Origin: Lentinula raphanica
Lineage: Eukaryota > Basidiomycota > Agaricomycetes > Agaricales > Omphalotaceae
Direction: 5' to 3'
NCBI GenBank assembly: GCA_027919835.1
Contig: JANVFP010000004.1
Location: forward strand, 1,798,001-1,862,000
Length of the DNA: 64,000 bases
Part shown: positions 44,341 to 56,618 of the stretch, piece after piece
How positions within the stretch are numbered: the first letter of the stretch is position 1
Layout: each line of letters starts with the position of its first letter
The notes under the pieces: model-generated
Told to the model about the DNA's origin: nothing
The model's database searches: none
Seen by the model: only the letters and a program-made list of their open reading frames with translations
Position numbers and translations under genes: made by a program

Positions 44341-46412
44341 TGTGTTGGTGTCTGAGGACTAGTGGTGCATTGGAGAAGGATAATGTTAGCAGTCGAAACG
44401 TCGAGTTGGAGTGAACTTTGAACGAACTGGAGAAGGTTGACTCGGTCAAAACAAGTCTATTCGACGAGGCCTTGCATAGGCCAGCTGAAGAACGAGATTC
44501 ATGCGTAATCTAAGCGGGAAACGTCTTCAAAGCTCGAGCGTGATTGACGCGATCATTAGAGCAGAAGGGACAGCAGACGTAGAAGAGTCAGGCGAAAATC
44601 ATGATGTGACAGCTTTGTCGTTGATGAACTGGAGCAAAGATTCTACATCTGCGCCTTTCTCTAAGTCTATGATTTGGTCCAGCGTGGGGCGCAAGTACGT
44701 ACTCGTCCAAACGCATCGTCTAATCTGTCCAACGCGCGAAAAAGTGTTACAGACGGCTTCAGCAAGAAGTCCTACAGAGCTGCGCATCCTTGACTTTCCA
44801 TGGAGCCCATTTTGATCCAACCTTTTCTGGATTCCTAGGAAAGTTTAAGATAGAAATACAGAGGATTAAGTGAAGCGATAGTCTAGGCAGTAGCCAGAGC
44901 TACCCATTACAAAAGGACAAATCCAGTTGTAACGCGAAAGATCAAAGACCAATCGCGAAGAACGTTGAGGATGGTGAACATCGAACTAGAGAGAAAAATT
45001 CTCGAGTCAATCCTCTCAAGTTTAGGCGCTCAGATGACTAAGCATTTCGACTCAGTGGCCTTTTTTCCAATTCATCGCACTTCAATCCTTCTCCAACTCC
45101 TTGCTAGGTAGGCTTCAGCCTTCCGTTTAATAGACAGGCTTTTGGCCTCTCTTCTTGTGTAGCTTGGATGCCTTAGCTCGCTTTTTCTTAATAGCTCTTT
45201 ATTTTGTACATCGTGTGGCAGTCCAAGCTTCAAGTTTCAACTTGAAATACCTCCTCTGCCACTGAGTCTACGAGTCGGTGACAGTCTGACTTTGTCCTAT
45301 CTCTGTGATCTGAGTACGTTGCTTTTCACGACGACTATACGCTAAGTCTTCCTCTGACCTTTTCGTCATTTATCCACTCATCGGCGCGGTTAGACTGGTG
45401 ATTCTTTCAACGCTCATTTGGTTGGCTACAGCCTTCTGTTTGATAGATGGGTTTCGGCCTTTCTAGTTGTGTGGTTGAACGTTGCTTTCGTTCATGCCCT
45501 ATCTCTTTGTTTACGCTAGGTAGATTGAATGTTATGCCCCATTCGAACATAACAAGTCACTAAATGTGCAGTGCCCATCACATGCATCGGAACCAGCTGC
45601 GACGCAAGGTGGGACGACTTCGGTCTTCTGTGCTACTAACGATTGGTCTTGGCCTTTCGACCGGTATAATTCGACGATGTCCCTCCATGCCTTGGCTTTT
45701 TCGTTGGGCTTTTTGTGGCCGAGTCGGATGCTAGCCTTTGCTCGTCAGCTTGTTTTTCTGGTCTTTTGTCGGATAGGTAGGCTTCGCCCTCTTATCTATC
45801 TATCCGATTTGGCTAGGTTCATTTCCGTATGAGTTGAGTTGAAGTCTATTTCGTTGGCTACGGTCCTTTAGGCTACTACTAATGATTGGTCCTGTCCTTT
45901 CTACCGGTATGATTTGGCAATGTCCCTTCATGCCTTGGCTTTTTCGTTGATCGTGGCGCTTCTTCTTTTGATACTTGCACTTTCCCGTTTGACGCGCATC
46001 TACGTCGACTGGTGAATCAACGACCTACAGTGAGGAATTGTTACAAGTCCCGACATTGGGGCGTATCATTGTAAGGTCCTTTACAAGGATACGTCCTATA
46101 GCCGACATTATCTTTTGTAAAATACTGTGACCGATATCGTTGTGTCGACGTTTAATTGTGGAGCACATGGTTTTGAACTTTTCCCCGAGTACATCCATGT
46201 ACTCTAACTCTACATTCACAGTTTGGCCTTAGATTTGTCGTGGCGCTTCTTTTTTCGATACTTGCACTTTCCCGTTTGACACGCATCTATGTCGACTGGT
46301 GAATCAACGGCCTACAGTAAGAAATTGTCACAAGTCCCGACATTGGGGCGTATCATTGTAAGGTCATTTACAAGGATACGTCAGGCTATAGCTGACATTA
46401 TCTTTTGTAGAT
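44340..46412. repeat. Large inverted repeat, arm 1
   Basis: This segment matches 58975-61820 in reverse orientation. Shared blocks include the minus-strand coding trace TLDQIIDLEKGADVESLL (44640-44700), the CATTTCGACTCAGTGGCC zone and the words TTTCGGCCT/CTTGGCTTTTTCGTTGG. Near its right end a unit of about 200 bp containing CCCGACATTGGGGCGTATCA occurs twice (about 45955-46220 and 46228-46412). In contrast to arm 2, the 260-bp array unit is present only about one to two times. Confidence 0.75.
44599..44820 (-). pseudogene. Decayed coding trace in inverted repeat arm 1
   Basis: The minus-strand frame contains LDQNGLHGKSRMRSSVGLLA and TYLRPTLDQIIDLEKGADVE. The homologous stretch at about 61490-61700 in arm 2 reads similarly but in split frames. 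Family unknown. Confidence 0.4.
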
Positions 46413-46990
46413 TATATCATGATGCACTTTCTACTATTTTCCGGACAGGTACTTCTAGTACAATGTATCTCAATCAGCGCTCCATCAGACAGGCTTCTGA
46501 CCTCTCTATTCGTGTAGCTTGGCTATTGATATCTCTTAGATCTTCATTTATTCTGCATCTTTTTCTTTTCTGCTGCATCCTTTGTCTGTTTATCTGTAAT
46601 GGACCTGTTTTTGTAGCTGTTGGCAGCCTTCGACAAGTTCTGCAGAGTTTTTTCATATACAGGAATGTCAAGGTTGATATGTGGATTTGAATCTGACCAG
46701 ATAGACCTGAGGTTAAGATGAAATCCTCTTGGTACAAAAGCCATGTCTGATGAAGCTGAAAGTACAAATTCAAGTTGCTGGTTTGTTCTTGTCACAAGAT
46801 TGCAATGGGCCATGATTTCTCAGCACTGCCTCCAGCATCAATACTTGAACCATTCTCTGGCATTTCCCCTTCATCTCTCCTATGACTGCAAGGATGACAG
46901 CCAATGCAGTAGTTTGAACACAATACAATAGGTACTCCATTACTCTTCTCATGAATTTGACATTGTTGATGAAGAAATACTGGTTATTCA
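46413..46990 (-). pseudogene. Unidentified transposon-like coding trace
   Basis: Two overlapping minus-strand frames, VMEYLLYCVQTTALAVILAV (near 46930) and SDMAFVPRGFHLNLRSIW with NPHINLDIPVYEKTLQNLSK (46740-46640), look like one decayed gene with a frameshift. It lies directly upstream of repeat X and may be part of it. Confidence 0.35.
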
Positions 46991-47307
46991 AATGGTTAAC
47001 AAGAGCATTGATATGTGTTGATATATATCTTCCTTGTGGTTCGGTTTGAACTGAGTGATTATCTTGTCAACCAATGTTTCAAGGGTCAAAATGAGAAGAG
47101 GGAATGAAGTTTTCAGATTTTGGTCTAGCTCTTACATGCAGTTTCAAGTCAGACAATGTACAGCAGAATCTACTATGAACTGTTGTCCACTCTGAGGAGT
47201 AGCAGCACTTTGCACATTTTCAGTGGAGGGCAATGAAGTAGGCTGTGAGCTGTTCGGGTTCAATCCTGTCCCAGGAACATCACTTCCATTAGTAGATGAA
47301 GACTCAG

Positions 47308-47508
47308 AGCATCAGGAAAAATGTTCCTGGCTCTGAAGTCTTCTGAGACACCCCCCAAAGCCTGGAGACACCAGAGATTTTGAAAGCACTTTGAGTTTCT
47401 CCAGGCATCCTCAAAGTGCTTTCAGATTCTCTGGAGCACTTCAAAAATCTCAGGGCTTTTGGGGGGTGTCTCTAGAGTCTTTGGAGCTGAGGTATTTTTC
47501 CTGATGAG
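47308..47508. mobile_element. MITE, CATCAGG family, in repeat X
   Basis: The 197-bp element 47310-47506 runs from CATCAGGAAAAATG to TTTTTCCTGATG with AG at 47308-47309 and 47507-47508. The second copy of repeat X (near 48750, GACTCAGAGGCTCGAAC) is the empty site with a single AG. Confidence 0.92.
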
Positions 47509-47802
47509 GCTCGAACAGTTGTTCTTTGAGTTTGAGGCATGGCAGGGCGAGCCATCATTCTCTTAGTGCTCAACACTTCTTCGTGAGTTGTCTCCAGATT
47601 GAAGAACAAAGCCTAGAACAATGAGATTTGAATCAGTATATCATATATGAATCAATGCAATGCACCTGGGGGGTCAAGTCTGGCCAGATTGAGCAAAGCC
47701 TGTTTGACTTTGCAGTGTGAAGGAGAAGAACACAGTTGAGGAATCAAGGTAATCCAGAACTAGAATGCAGCTTCCCCTTTATAGCCTATAGGTATCAAAG
47801 GT

Positions 47803-48093
47803 GTGGGAGACAGTGAAAGTATTATCATCTATGCTCAGAAGCCATATTCACCTGTGCGCAATCATGTCTGCCTACCCATTGAACGTTTGATACACTTGGG
47901 AAACTCTCTCCTCACAATGGAAGGTTCGATGGTAAGGGAGTTGTACAATGAGGGGAATGTGAGAATTGTCACTGCCATGGATGGTGATGCACTTCCAGCA
48001 ACAACCTTGGGATTGTGTATTCTCAAATTTTGGTACGAGTTACTGAATCTTGATGAAGTTTTGATTGTTGTCTCTGTTCTGCAACAATCATGA
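47803..48093 (+). pseudogene. Conserved reading frame of repeat X (96 codons)
   Basis: The frame is also found, with a few substitutions, on the minus strand at 41610-41362. The preserved stretch VRELYNEGNVRIVTAMDGDA and FWYELLNLDEVLIVV suggests past coding function, possibly an alpha/beta fold. No homologous family could be named. Confidence 0.4.
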
Positions 48094-49104
48094 GATCAAA
48101 TTGGAACACTATGTATATCACCTTCGTACCTTTGTATATTTCCCAGGAACGTCTAGCTCGTCTACTTTAAAGTTTACTATATTGGAATTCAGTGAGGTAG
48201 TAGTGGCTTAGACTATTGAGAGACTGAACCCATGGACGGCTGAGTCAAGAAGCACTTCATATTTGTCCCGCCACTGTTGTAACCTTTGAATGTACTCAAA
48301 GTGATGCAAGTTTTGCATTGTTGAACTAGTGAGCTGACGGTCGTCATCGGTTTGGTTGACTCGGACAATGTGTTGCTGGACAAGACATGATGAGTGTTGC
48401 AACTGTCAAACAGATGGAAAAGACCATACCTGTAATGCATCTTGCAAGAGCATTGATATGTGTTGATATATATCTTCCTCATGGTTTGGTTTGAATTGAG
48501 TGATTATCTGGTCAACCAATGTTTCAAGACTCAAAATAAGAACTCAGAAGAGGAAATGAAGTTTTCAGATTTTGGACTAGCTCTTCCATGCAATCTCAAG
48601 TCAGACGATGTATGGCAGAATCTACTACAAACTGTTGCCCATTCTGAGGAGCAGCAGCACTTTGCGTATTTTCAGCGGAGGGCAATGAAGTCTGTGAGCC
48701 GTTTGGGTCCAATCCTGTCCCAGGAACATTGCTTCCATTAGTAGACAAAGACTCAGAGGCTCGAACAGGTGTTGTTTGAGTTTGAGGAATGGCAGGGCGA
48801 GCCACCATTCTCTTAGTGCTCACTTCTTCTTTGCGGGTCATCCTCAGATTGAAGAACAAAGCTTAGAACAATGAGATCTGAATCAGTATATGAACTAGTA
48901 TATGAATCAATGCAATGCACTTGCGGGTAAAGTCTGGCCAGATTGAGCAGAACGTAACGAGCTTGTTTCACTTTGCAGTGCGAAAGAGAAGAACAGAGTT
49001 GAGGAATCAAGGTAATCCAGAACCAGAACACAGCTTCCCCTTTATAAGTATCAAAGGCGCGGGAGACAGTGAAAGTATTATCATCTATGCTCAGAAGCCA
49101 TCAT

Positions 49105-49500
49105 AGCATTGTTGCTCCCAGTCAAAGATCACTTGTAGAATATTGATGGACAGAAGACGGGTCTTGTAATTACTTGTTGACATCAAACCAAGCTTATTGA
49201 GAGAGTTCACCATGTATGTGATGAAGTCGACACACAGGGTAATAAGGAGTAGGTTGTTTGATCATGAGATGATAGACAGCAGGTATCTGTGAAAAATCAT
49301 TGGCCAATAATTACCGCACCATTGCCGCCCACTTTGGATAACCATTCTCTGCAGATTCCCTGGGAAGTGACGAAGCAAGGACAGCCAATGCCTCTTGTTG
49401 AAGTGCCGCACAACCTTCCGCTTGTGAGGAGTCAAGCTGACGCAGTATTATATAACCTCAATCAGCCCAATCTGGATGGGAAATGTCAAAGCTCGTAGAG
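49105..49500 (-). pseudogene. Tra1-like scraps, rearranged
   Basis: On the minus strand 49280-49110 reads LLLITLCVDFITYMVNSLNK, then KTRLLSINILQVIFDWEQQ, a Tra1-like HEAT segment. Around 49470-49420 the words TACTGCGTCAGCTTGACTCC repeat the RYCVSLTP part of Tra1 seen at 31280 and 40230. The two pieces are not adjacent in a normal Tra1, so this is a rearranged remnant. Confidence 0.6.
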
Positions 49501-49579
49501 GTTTTGTGAAGATACCAATGAGCATTCGTTCCCAATGAGATAGCAGCAGACAGCTGATCCTGTAAAACTTTTGTAAAAA

Positions 49580-50097
49580 GTACTGATAAGTTATCGGGTA
49601 CCTTCACTACCTGTCACATATGGCTTATATTTACTGTTTTGGGTAATTAATGATCATCCAGATATTAAATAAGCAGTACATTTTCAAACAAAACCCAAAA
49701 ATTCATAAAAAAACCTAAAATGGCCTGATTATGTCAGATCAGGATATGTAAGCAAATGACCTCATATGATAAAAAATGATGTAAGGTCAATCTAGGTCCT
49801 AAAAATAGCCCAAAAAATCACTAAAAATGCAAAAAATATTTAGGGATGGTATAGAGCCTATTGCAGGACCAGGCACATCAAAATTACCAACAAAGGAAAA
49901 AAATTAATCATGATCTCATCTTGTAGCAAAAAATCTGAAAAAATCCTAAAAATAGTCAAAAAATTCAGGGGTGCCTTGTTGGCTCTGAAAACGCAAAATA
50001 AAAAAAAAAACACAACAAGTGTAATTATTAATTCAAATCATTCCAAATCCACTATACAGTCAGTATATATGATGTATATACTATATTTAACATCCTA
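49580..50097 (+). mobile_element. Foldback-type repeat (FB-D), part left of the two-gene transposon
   Basis: AT-rich sequence with FB-family words (GGCACATCAAAATTACC, TAGCAAAAAATCTGAAAAAA, CCACTATACAGTCAGTATAT). Its left end GATAAGTTATCGGGTACC pairs with GGTACCCAATAACTCATC at 57265-57282. The transposon interrupts it at CATCCTA, a site that reads CATCCCTAGTAC or similar in related copies. Confidence 0.7.
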
Positions 50098-50363
50098 CAC
50101 CGCAAACCAATCTTGCGGTGCAAGAGATATTAGCGGATGATGATCATTCGAGGTCAGGTTAGAACGTCGGTTATTTGTTGAAACAATTGTTAAGTAGAGA
50201 TGAGATAAAGTTCTATTGTTCACCTTGTAATCGATGACCGAGCTAGGTCCCGAATAATCTCAACACGACGTCCAGTATCTAACTGTCTTTTTGACATTTT
50301 TCCGGCAGTTTCGCAGCTTCGACAAGGCAGAGATTCAATAACTGGAACATCAAAGAGTATAAG

Positions 50364-53300
50364 CTATACATTAGTGTTCTTTGACTTCTTTTGCACGCTC
50401 CCTCCTGGCTCAACGTCCTCCGACTCCTTGATTTCGTTTTCACTAGGCTGCTTCCTTTTTCTCCTTGCCTGTGCAACGGGTTGTTGAACCAGTGCTGGGG
50501 CATTCCTTTGCGCCGCTGCTTTGTTATGTTCTTTGGTCGCTCGTGTCTTCTCTCGTGTTTGTGCTCTTTTTTCTCCCTGCTCTGTTGCTAAAGTTACCGC
50601 AATTTCATGATGCCTGGCTTGACGGTCTTCATACAATGGACTTGGTTGCCAAAGAGTACAAGGAAGAGTTTCACGCAAAACCATGGCGTTGTGAAGGGCA
50701 TACATGTTGATAACAAAGTTATCATCATCTGTATGCTTGAGCAACAGTTGTGTTCGCTCAGTAATCTGTCGCTCCTGTATCTGATGTACACGATGCGTCG
50801 GCTGACACTTTGCGAGTCGGCAGTCATGCTGAACAGAGAAACGAAATTGAACAGCCTATAATTCATGGTGAGTATTGATCCGTCGAATGTGATAGCCACG
50901 CACACTTGATCTGACTGCAACTAATTTCTGTGGCATACATCGACGCAGAACGGGGCACTGGAAGTCTTCATGGAGATTGGCTCCAAGCTGGAACTGTTCT
51001 AAGGTTATGACTCCCTGTGATATTTTTGAGTCCCCTCGCAGAAGAATTTCTGCAATACGTCCGATTACTTGCTGATTCTGAACAAGATATATCAAACAAG
51101 TTGTTAGGCAAGCAACAGGGCAGAGAATCTTCAAACTTTACCTCTTCAGTTTTTGCAAAAACCCAAGAACCAATGGTACAAATGTCGCCAGTCTGAGCGA
51201 TGACTTTTGGAGATGATCCTGTAAACCATGCAATGTTTTGTGGTGGTAAAGAAGAGTTTTTCGTGGCAATGGCTGCCTGTGATTCTTGCCAAGGTATCTC
51301 ATTTGCTTTTGCGCGTGATTTGAACGATATTTGACCTGTATCAAATCAGCGCTGTTCAGGTTGCCAGTACTGCCGAGAGATGCACATACCTCGTTGAAAA
51401 TCAGACTGAGGCACCCAACCAAGATGCCGTTGAATGATTGGTACATCTCTCAAGATTCCACGAACTGCGTCGGAAGCCTGAACCCATGTCTGTTCACCAT
51501 GAAGATTTTCATGCTGCCAGAATCCTCCACTGAGAATATGCTTCATGCGTCCCATCGAGGCAAACTTGAACGCAATGTCACGACTTGGAGCCTGATGATT
51601 ACTGTAAATTGAACACAGGCGAAAGACAGCATTGAAGCATTCAAAAATTTCTGTAGAGTACCGGATGAGGGGTCCAAATCGTCGAATATCATCCCGAAGA
51701 TGTGTAAGGAGATGGATTTTGATCTTTGCTAATATTTTTGAAGGTGCGACATCAGCAAAAGCATCGAGCACATTGCCAACCAATGTTTCGATATCATCCT
51801 AACAGAATTGAAATTGTATCAGTAACTCGGATACAGCAAGGAGATTTGAATGCACCAGATATTGGTCCATGTTATTTATTTCAGGAACCCAAAGGAGGGC
51901 TGCGAGTGCTCCAACCGACCTGATTAGTGTGAAGTGTGCAGAGTCCAACTTGGTGAAGTTGTGGATGTGAAAAGGCAGAATCTGCATGAGAGTTTTGAAA
52001 TGTTTTCCTATCAGATTGTTGCGATATTGAATCATGTATGCTGCTCGTAAAGGCGGTACAGTCAATCCATCGAGATCTGTGGATTGTAGCCGTATTGCAA
52101 GGAGCTCTAGCTCCTTCTCAGACATCGCAGTATGTGTCATAGCCCACACATACTTCACAATCCCGAGAAGGACTGTATGTAAAATCTCAACAGGAGTATC
52201 TTGAGATGGATCCAACCCTATACCGTACATATCAGAAAAATAGATCTGAACCAACCATATCTGCAGGCTGAATCTCTTACCAGTGATGTCCAGTAATGGA
52301 TTCATCTTGTTGCCAGGCTGATTCTCGAACCACTCTTGCAGTTTTGCGGTAATCTCAACCTCCGTCAAACTGGTTTCTTCCTTGAAGGTTCGAGCTTGTG
52401 CAATGAGCTTCTCGATCCAGGTCTGAGTAATTTTATCTTTGGTTCCTGACTCCGTCTGCGATTTTGTTACATTTGCCTCAACTCCTGTCATCGCTGCTCG
52501 GAGTTGGTCATTCAATTCTGTCTTGATTTCATCAGCGGATCGCCGAACTGAGACCTGTAAAACTTTCTCAGAGGGTTGCAACATTGACAATGAAGTAAAG
52601 GTGTACATTATCACAAAAGAAACAGTGATAGCCCTCTGGTGTTTCGGTCTCCTTGTAGCTGCCACCAACATTACATTTCCTACAGGGATGATTAGCCTTC
52701 GAGCCCATGTGTGAGGCTTCTTCGGATTGCGCTGGATTATCTGCAGGAAGGATTGGCACGCGGATGATAGTTCGACACATCCGTCCTGTTGCAGCATTAT
52801 AACAGCGTACAGGATTTTTTTCTGTCTCTCTACCAAATATTTTCAGCAAGTCTCATTTCACAGATTGGACTTGTACATACCGGATTTCATCCCGCAAGCT
52901 TGCAAATTGTTCCAGAGGTGTTGCGTTGGGTGATGTGGAAACAAAGTTCACGAAGTACTCTTGTTGTAGAATTTGACCAGGAAGGGATCCATTTACCGAA
53001 TAAATATTGATGTGCTTGTTATACTGTTTCGATTTATTTCCCGAAACATCGTCGCACCATAGAGGAACCATCACCACATACAGGTCATCGCCTTCAGCTA
53101 TTTTGCGAAGTGAATTTGGCATCTCTGGTACAGGATTTGTATCAGGATTCCATGGGATCACGGAAAAATTGAGTTTCGAAATCACATCCTCGTAGTTATG
53201 AATGAACATTGAGGATGAAATAGTGCGCTGTTCATTTGTGATGACCCAGCCAGTCTGTTGCAGATTGAGGACAAACAAATGAAACCCAAAGAACGGTACT

Positions 53301-54637
53301 TACCGCAGTTTGTTGAATAATTGAGCAATCAGAGCACAAGTCTCTTGCCCCAGCAGTGTTGACATAAATCCAGTTATGTGGAATCACAAATGACCCATCA
53401 GAAAGCTGTGCAACCTCCTCGATCCAGAATTGTTTCATCCCCCTGGAAAACATTGGCGTAAGCTGTTCCGGTGGAAATTCTGTCCACCTATCAAACTGCC
53501 AAGTTTCGCTACGGGCACCATCAGTTCTCTCTGGGTAGAGGTTGATATGTGGTGCAATCTGAGGATTTGCAAAGTCCTAAGGGATGATTTGTAACCAAGA
53601 TACGAGCTAGAACATAGTAACACAAACCTTTGCAATAGAATCCTGGAGCGAAATAGAATGATAGTGATTTTTGAAGTCTGAAATATGTGCCTTCGGTGTA
53701 TAACCACATTTCTTTCGAAGACTCTCTTGCAAAGCTCGGAATTTATTGAACGAGGGGACCTCCGGAACACCCAATTCTTTTAGCATCCACAGAAAGAGTT
53801 TGACTGAGTGACTTGAAAGGCGTAAACGAGGAAGATTATCGAGTATATCCATGAGCATTACCTGCGAGCTGATGATTGTATGTCTAGACTTTTGTCTGAG
53901 ATATAGAACACTCACAAGTTTGCTGGGATATGGATAATATTTTGACTGAGTTGAATCTTGTGAATAATCCTCTTCTTCGAGGTCAGAGTCCTCCAAATCA
54001 TTCTCTGGTGCTCGGTCAGATTTGGGAATAGTACAAAATGTATTCTTATTACCATTGTCAGGAGAATTGCTATCGTCATCTTCATCATCAGATGCAGGCC
54101 CAAACTCATCCAAGTGAAGCGCTTGTGCTAAGAGTGTCTCGAATTGTTCGGCAAGAAGCATGTCAATATCTTCTTCATGTATCTGCTTCTCTGGATGAAG
54201 GAATAGATCATCTATGGGCTGCTCGGATGTATCAAATTTGGATTGCTGAACTGAATCGAAGATATGCTCTGTGTCATTGCCTGCAAACATATTCGGGTGC
54301 TGAGCTCTGCGATGTGTTTCAGCTTGCATCGGCTCTGCCAAGGGGATAGGACCAATATAAGTCTGTCAAAACTTTTCCTGTTCAAGTGCCTCCTTTCGAT
54401 GTTTGTTGGCTGTATGCTGTACAGCATTGGAATGCTTCTTCGAGGTGAGATGATCTTTGACAGATCCGCGCTGCATCCAGGCAATATTTCGGGTGTCATT
54501 TGCAGAGCAAACTCTGCACCAGTACAAGTTTTTTGTATTATCGATTTCGATATCTTATTTGGATTTGAGTGAATGAACCGATTTTCTCAGGATGAAAAGA
54601 ACTGACCAGGTCCAAAATCTCTCTTCGGTGGAGGCAT
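50364..54637 (-). pseudogene. Transposase-like protein, 12 exons, about 1227 codons with one premature stop
   Basis: Minus-strand exons 54637-54607, 54553-53916, 53861-53628, 53576-53304, 53254-52881, 52829-52615, 52547-52281, 52217-51835, 51798-51390, 51335-51142, 51077-50904 and 50855-50364 join with consistent phase into 1228 codons. The sole lesion is TGA at 54366-54368. Order of landmarks: zinc-finger-like YWCRVC with DHLTSKKH near residue 20-50; acidic region; LFLWMLKELGVPEVPSFNKF; DDVSGNKSKQYNKH; LLQQEYFVNFVSTSPNAT-like LQQEYFVNFVSTSP; PCRKCNVGG; DTPVEILHTVLLGIVKYVW; RRFGPLIRYSTEIFECFNAV; NHQAPSRDIA; GSWVFA; basic tail ARRKRKQ. I recall this architecture from many agaricomycete hypothetical proteins in multicopy families; a transposase role is inferred from context. 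Confidence 0.82.
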
Positions 54638-54931
54638 GAATTCAACAAAATTAGATGTGTGAAATCACAGAGACTAAAGTGCAAGTTCAGTTGGACTTCG
54701 TCTGTTTCAAAGATGCTTTCAGGTGACGCGAAGAGGAATGTCAAATGAACGCGTCGCGATTCAATGCACGTGCTATCGTGATTCGTGAATGTGGCGGAAC
54801 ACAACGCGTGCGGTCAGATGTGGGCCATTGTTCACCTTATCCACTCTTTGACAATGCTCGTAAGTTCAACAATTATTGTGTCTTCTTTCCACCTCCACCA
54901 GCCACCGATCTCAAAATTCGTGTCACCCATC
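54638..54931. promoter_or_regulatory. Shared divergent promoter region of the two-gene transposon
   Basis: The 294 bp between the two start codons must hold both promoters if the models are right. No TATA box or clear palindrome stands out. It contains an ACGCG/CGCGT-containing stretch at about 54750-54810. Confidence 0.5.
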
Positions 54932-56618
54932 ATGCCAAGTGCTTTGGAAATACAGCTGCAAGCTCGACGTGAGCAGCAACAGCAAATAGTGCAAACTCCA
55001 CGACACGGGTCCAATCCTCTTGGTCATTCCCAGACTGGAAACTTACCCCGCACTCATCAGCGAAGCTCGTTGTTCAGCGATGATTTTGAAAACTCAGGAT
55101 TAGGCCCGGCAGGCCTTTCTGAGTCTTCGTCCTTGAACCACTCATCACCTGCATCTCAATCATGGCTCAATACGCCGTCACATGGAAACCAAAGCTTTCC
55201 CGGATTCGCAAATGGTTTTGGAAGCGATGGCATCAGTGCTACAGGAGTTGGCTTTGATTTTGAAGGAAGCCGTGCAGGAAGCAACTTCAATTTCACTGGT
55301 GCGCAGACGGTGACCATGGATCTCAGTTCAGCCTTCATGGAGCGCCTTAAGTCTATGGCAAACCTCACCCCAGAGGCAAAAGGAGTCTTGAACAGATATC
55401 TCGAGGTAAGTGTACACAGATTTCATTCAAGTCGAATGTTCTGATAATCTTTTGAGGCTCCAACGTTGGCTGAGCGACTTGCGCTCCACTTCACTCAAAA
55501 TCTTGTCACTCAGTCGCTACTGCAGCAGCTTGCGGATAACCGTGAAGCCTCTTGGGAGGTTTCAGTATCATTAAAGGTGAGGTTTCTGCTGCGCGTTGTC
55601 TGAAGCTGCTGGATTTGAACATGGTTTGCAGAAAGTGATCGCAAAACATGCAAAAGCATTTGTTCTCTCATCAACGGCCAAGTTCTATATCAAATGTACA
55701 CCAAGTCCTGATCAGATTCTTGTCGTGTGTTCTAATTTCTTCTGCCGCATCGAATGTACTTCTCACATTTATTCTGAAGTCTGCCCTTCGCACTTCAAAT
55801 CTCAAAGACCTTCCCGACGAAGATGACTTTGCTGCAAATGCGGTGCTCAAATCTGCTGTCTCCCATTCACTTACTCAAGCTCGGTCAATGCTCAAAGATC
55901 AGGTAATGCTTTATCGTGTTCTATCAGATCAAAATTGTTCACATGAGTATCCAGATTGTTGCTACTACGAGTCAATGTGCAAAAGGACAACTTCCTGCAG
56001 AGGAATGTGATCTCGGAACTTTGGCTCAAACGGTTATAGCAGGGACTGATGCAATTCCTAACTCCCTCGCTCTCATGCACCGGCTTGCTGTTATGGTATG
56101 TGCGCTATTATTGTGTCGTTGCCATGCCTGATTCCTCTCAACAGCGGAACGTAATTGACAACGAATCATCGACTAATGCTCGAGATTTCTGGCCGAAAGT
56201 CGATGCGGAAATGACAAACTTATTGGGCATAGGACGCACTCCACCTAAAAGCGAGCAAGAAATCCTGAAGTATGCCTGATATGATCCCTCAGACCTCTTC
56301 ATGTGCTCTAAGGCTGATCTCATTCACAGTGATTTCCGCATCGTGTACCAAATTGACACTGAAAAATATGGAGCGCCAAGTGTTTCACCCACCAACATTG
56401 GCGATGCAACTTACAAGTGGGCGAAGTATGTGAAAACTATCAATAACCTGGTGGCAAAGGCAGCTTCGGACTCGGAAGGTGGTGGTAGATCGAATGGAAA
56501 GAAGCGTAAACGCAGGGTTGGGGATGTAGGCCGTGCGGGTCGAAGCCGTGCAAACGTGCAAGAGTCAGATGAAGAGGAGTTGCCCGATGAGGAGAAAGTA
56601 GATGAGCTCGAGGATTAG
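54932..56618 (+). CDS. Companion gene of the two-gene transposon, 454 aa, seven exons
   Basis: Exons 54932-55405, 55457-55576, 55632-55724, 55780-55902, 55955-56095, 56145-56269 and 56330-56618 give 455 codons including the stop, all introns GT..AG and 49-60 bp, no lesion. The N-terminus is Gln/Ser/Gly-rich (QARREQQQQIVQTPRHG) and probably disordered. The middle is helical (SSAFMERLKSMANLTPEAKG, LAERLALHFTQNLVTQSLLQ, TARDFWPKVDAEMTNLL-like ARDFWPKVDAEMTNLLGIG). The C-terminus has a nuclear-localisation-like KKRKRRVG and an acidic end. No catalytic motif is visible. By position it is probably a transposition accessory or DNA-binding partner of the divergent transposase; that is inference. I recall similar proteins next to such transposases in other agaricomycetes, without a known function. 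Confidence 0.82.

Larger units (their letters stand above)
46991..49105 (+). mobile_element. Repeat X, two direct copies
   Basis: The segments 46991-47850 (with a MITE inside) and 48446-49105 are direct repeats; both contain AGAGCATTGATATGTGTTGA, then TTTCAAGTCAGAC/CTCAAGTCAGAC, then GGGAGACAGTGAAAGTATTA. Between them, 47803-48093 encodes VCLPIERLIHLGNSLLTM and VRELYNEGNVRIVTAMDGDA. The arrangement looks like a tandem or terminal duplication of an unidentified element; an inverted part-copy is at 40936-41640. Confidence 0.6.

Noticed and set aside
47240..47275. Possible tRNA T-arm GGGTTCAATCCTG
   Set aside because: No acceptor, D or anticodon stems can be arranged around it, and the same words occur in repeat X copies as ordinary sequence.
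50364..54637. Assignment of the large gene to the KDZ (Kyakuja-Dileera-Zisupton) transposases
   Set aside because: KDZ elements are common in these fungi, but I could not see the expected KDZ signature or an 8-bp duplication; the ends and the 2-bp duplication argue otherwise. Left unassigned.
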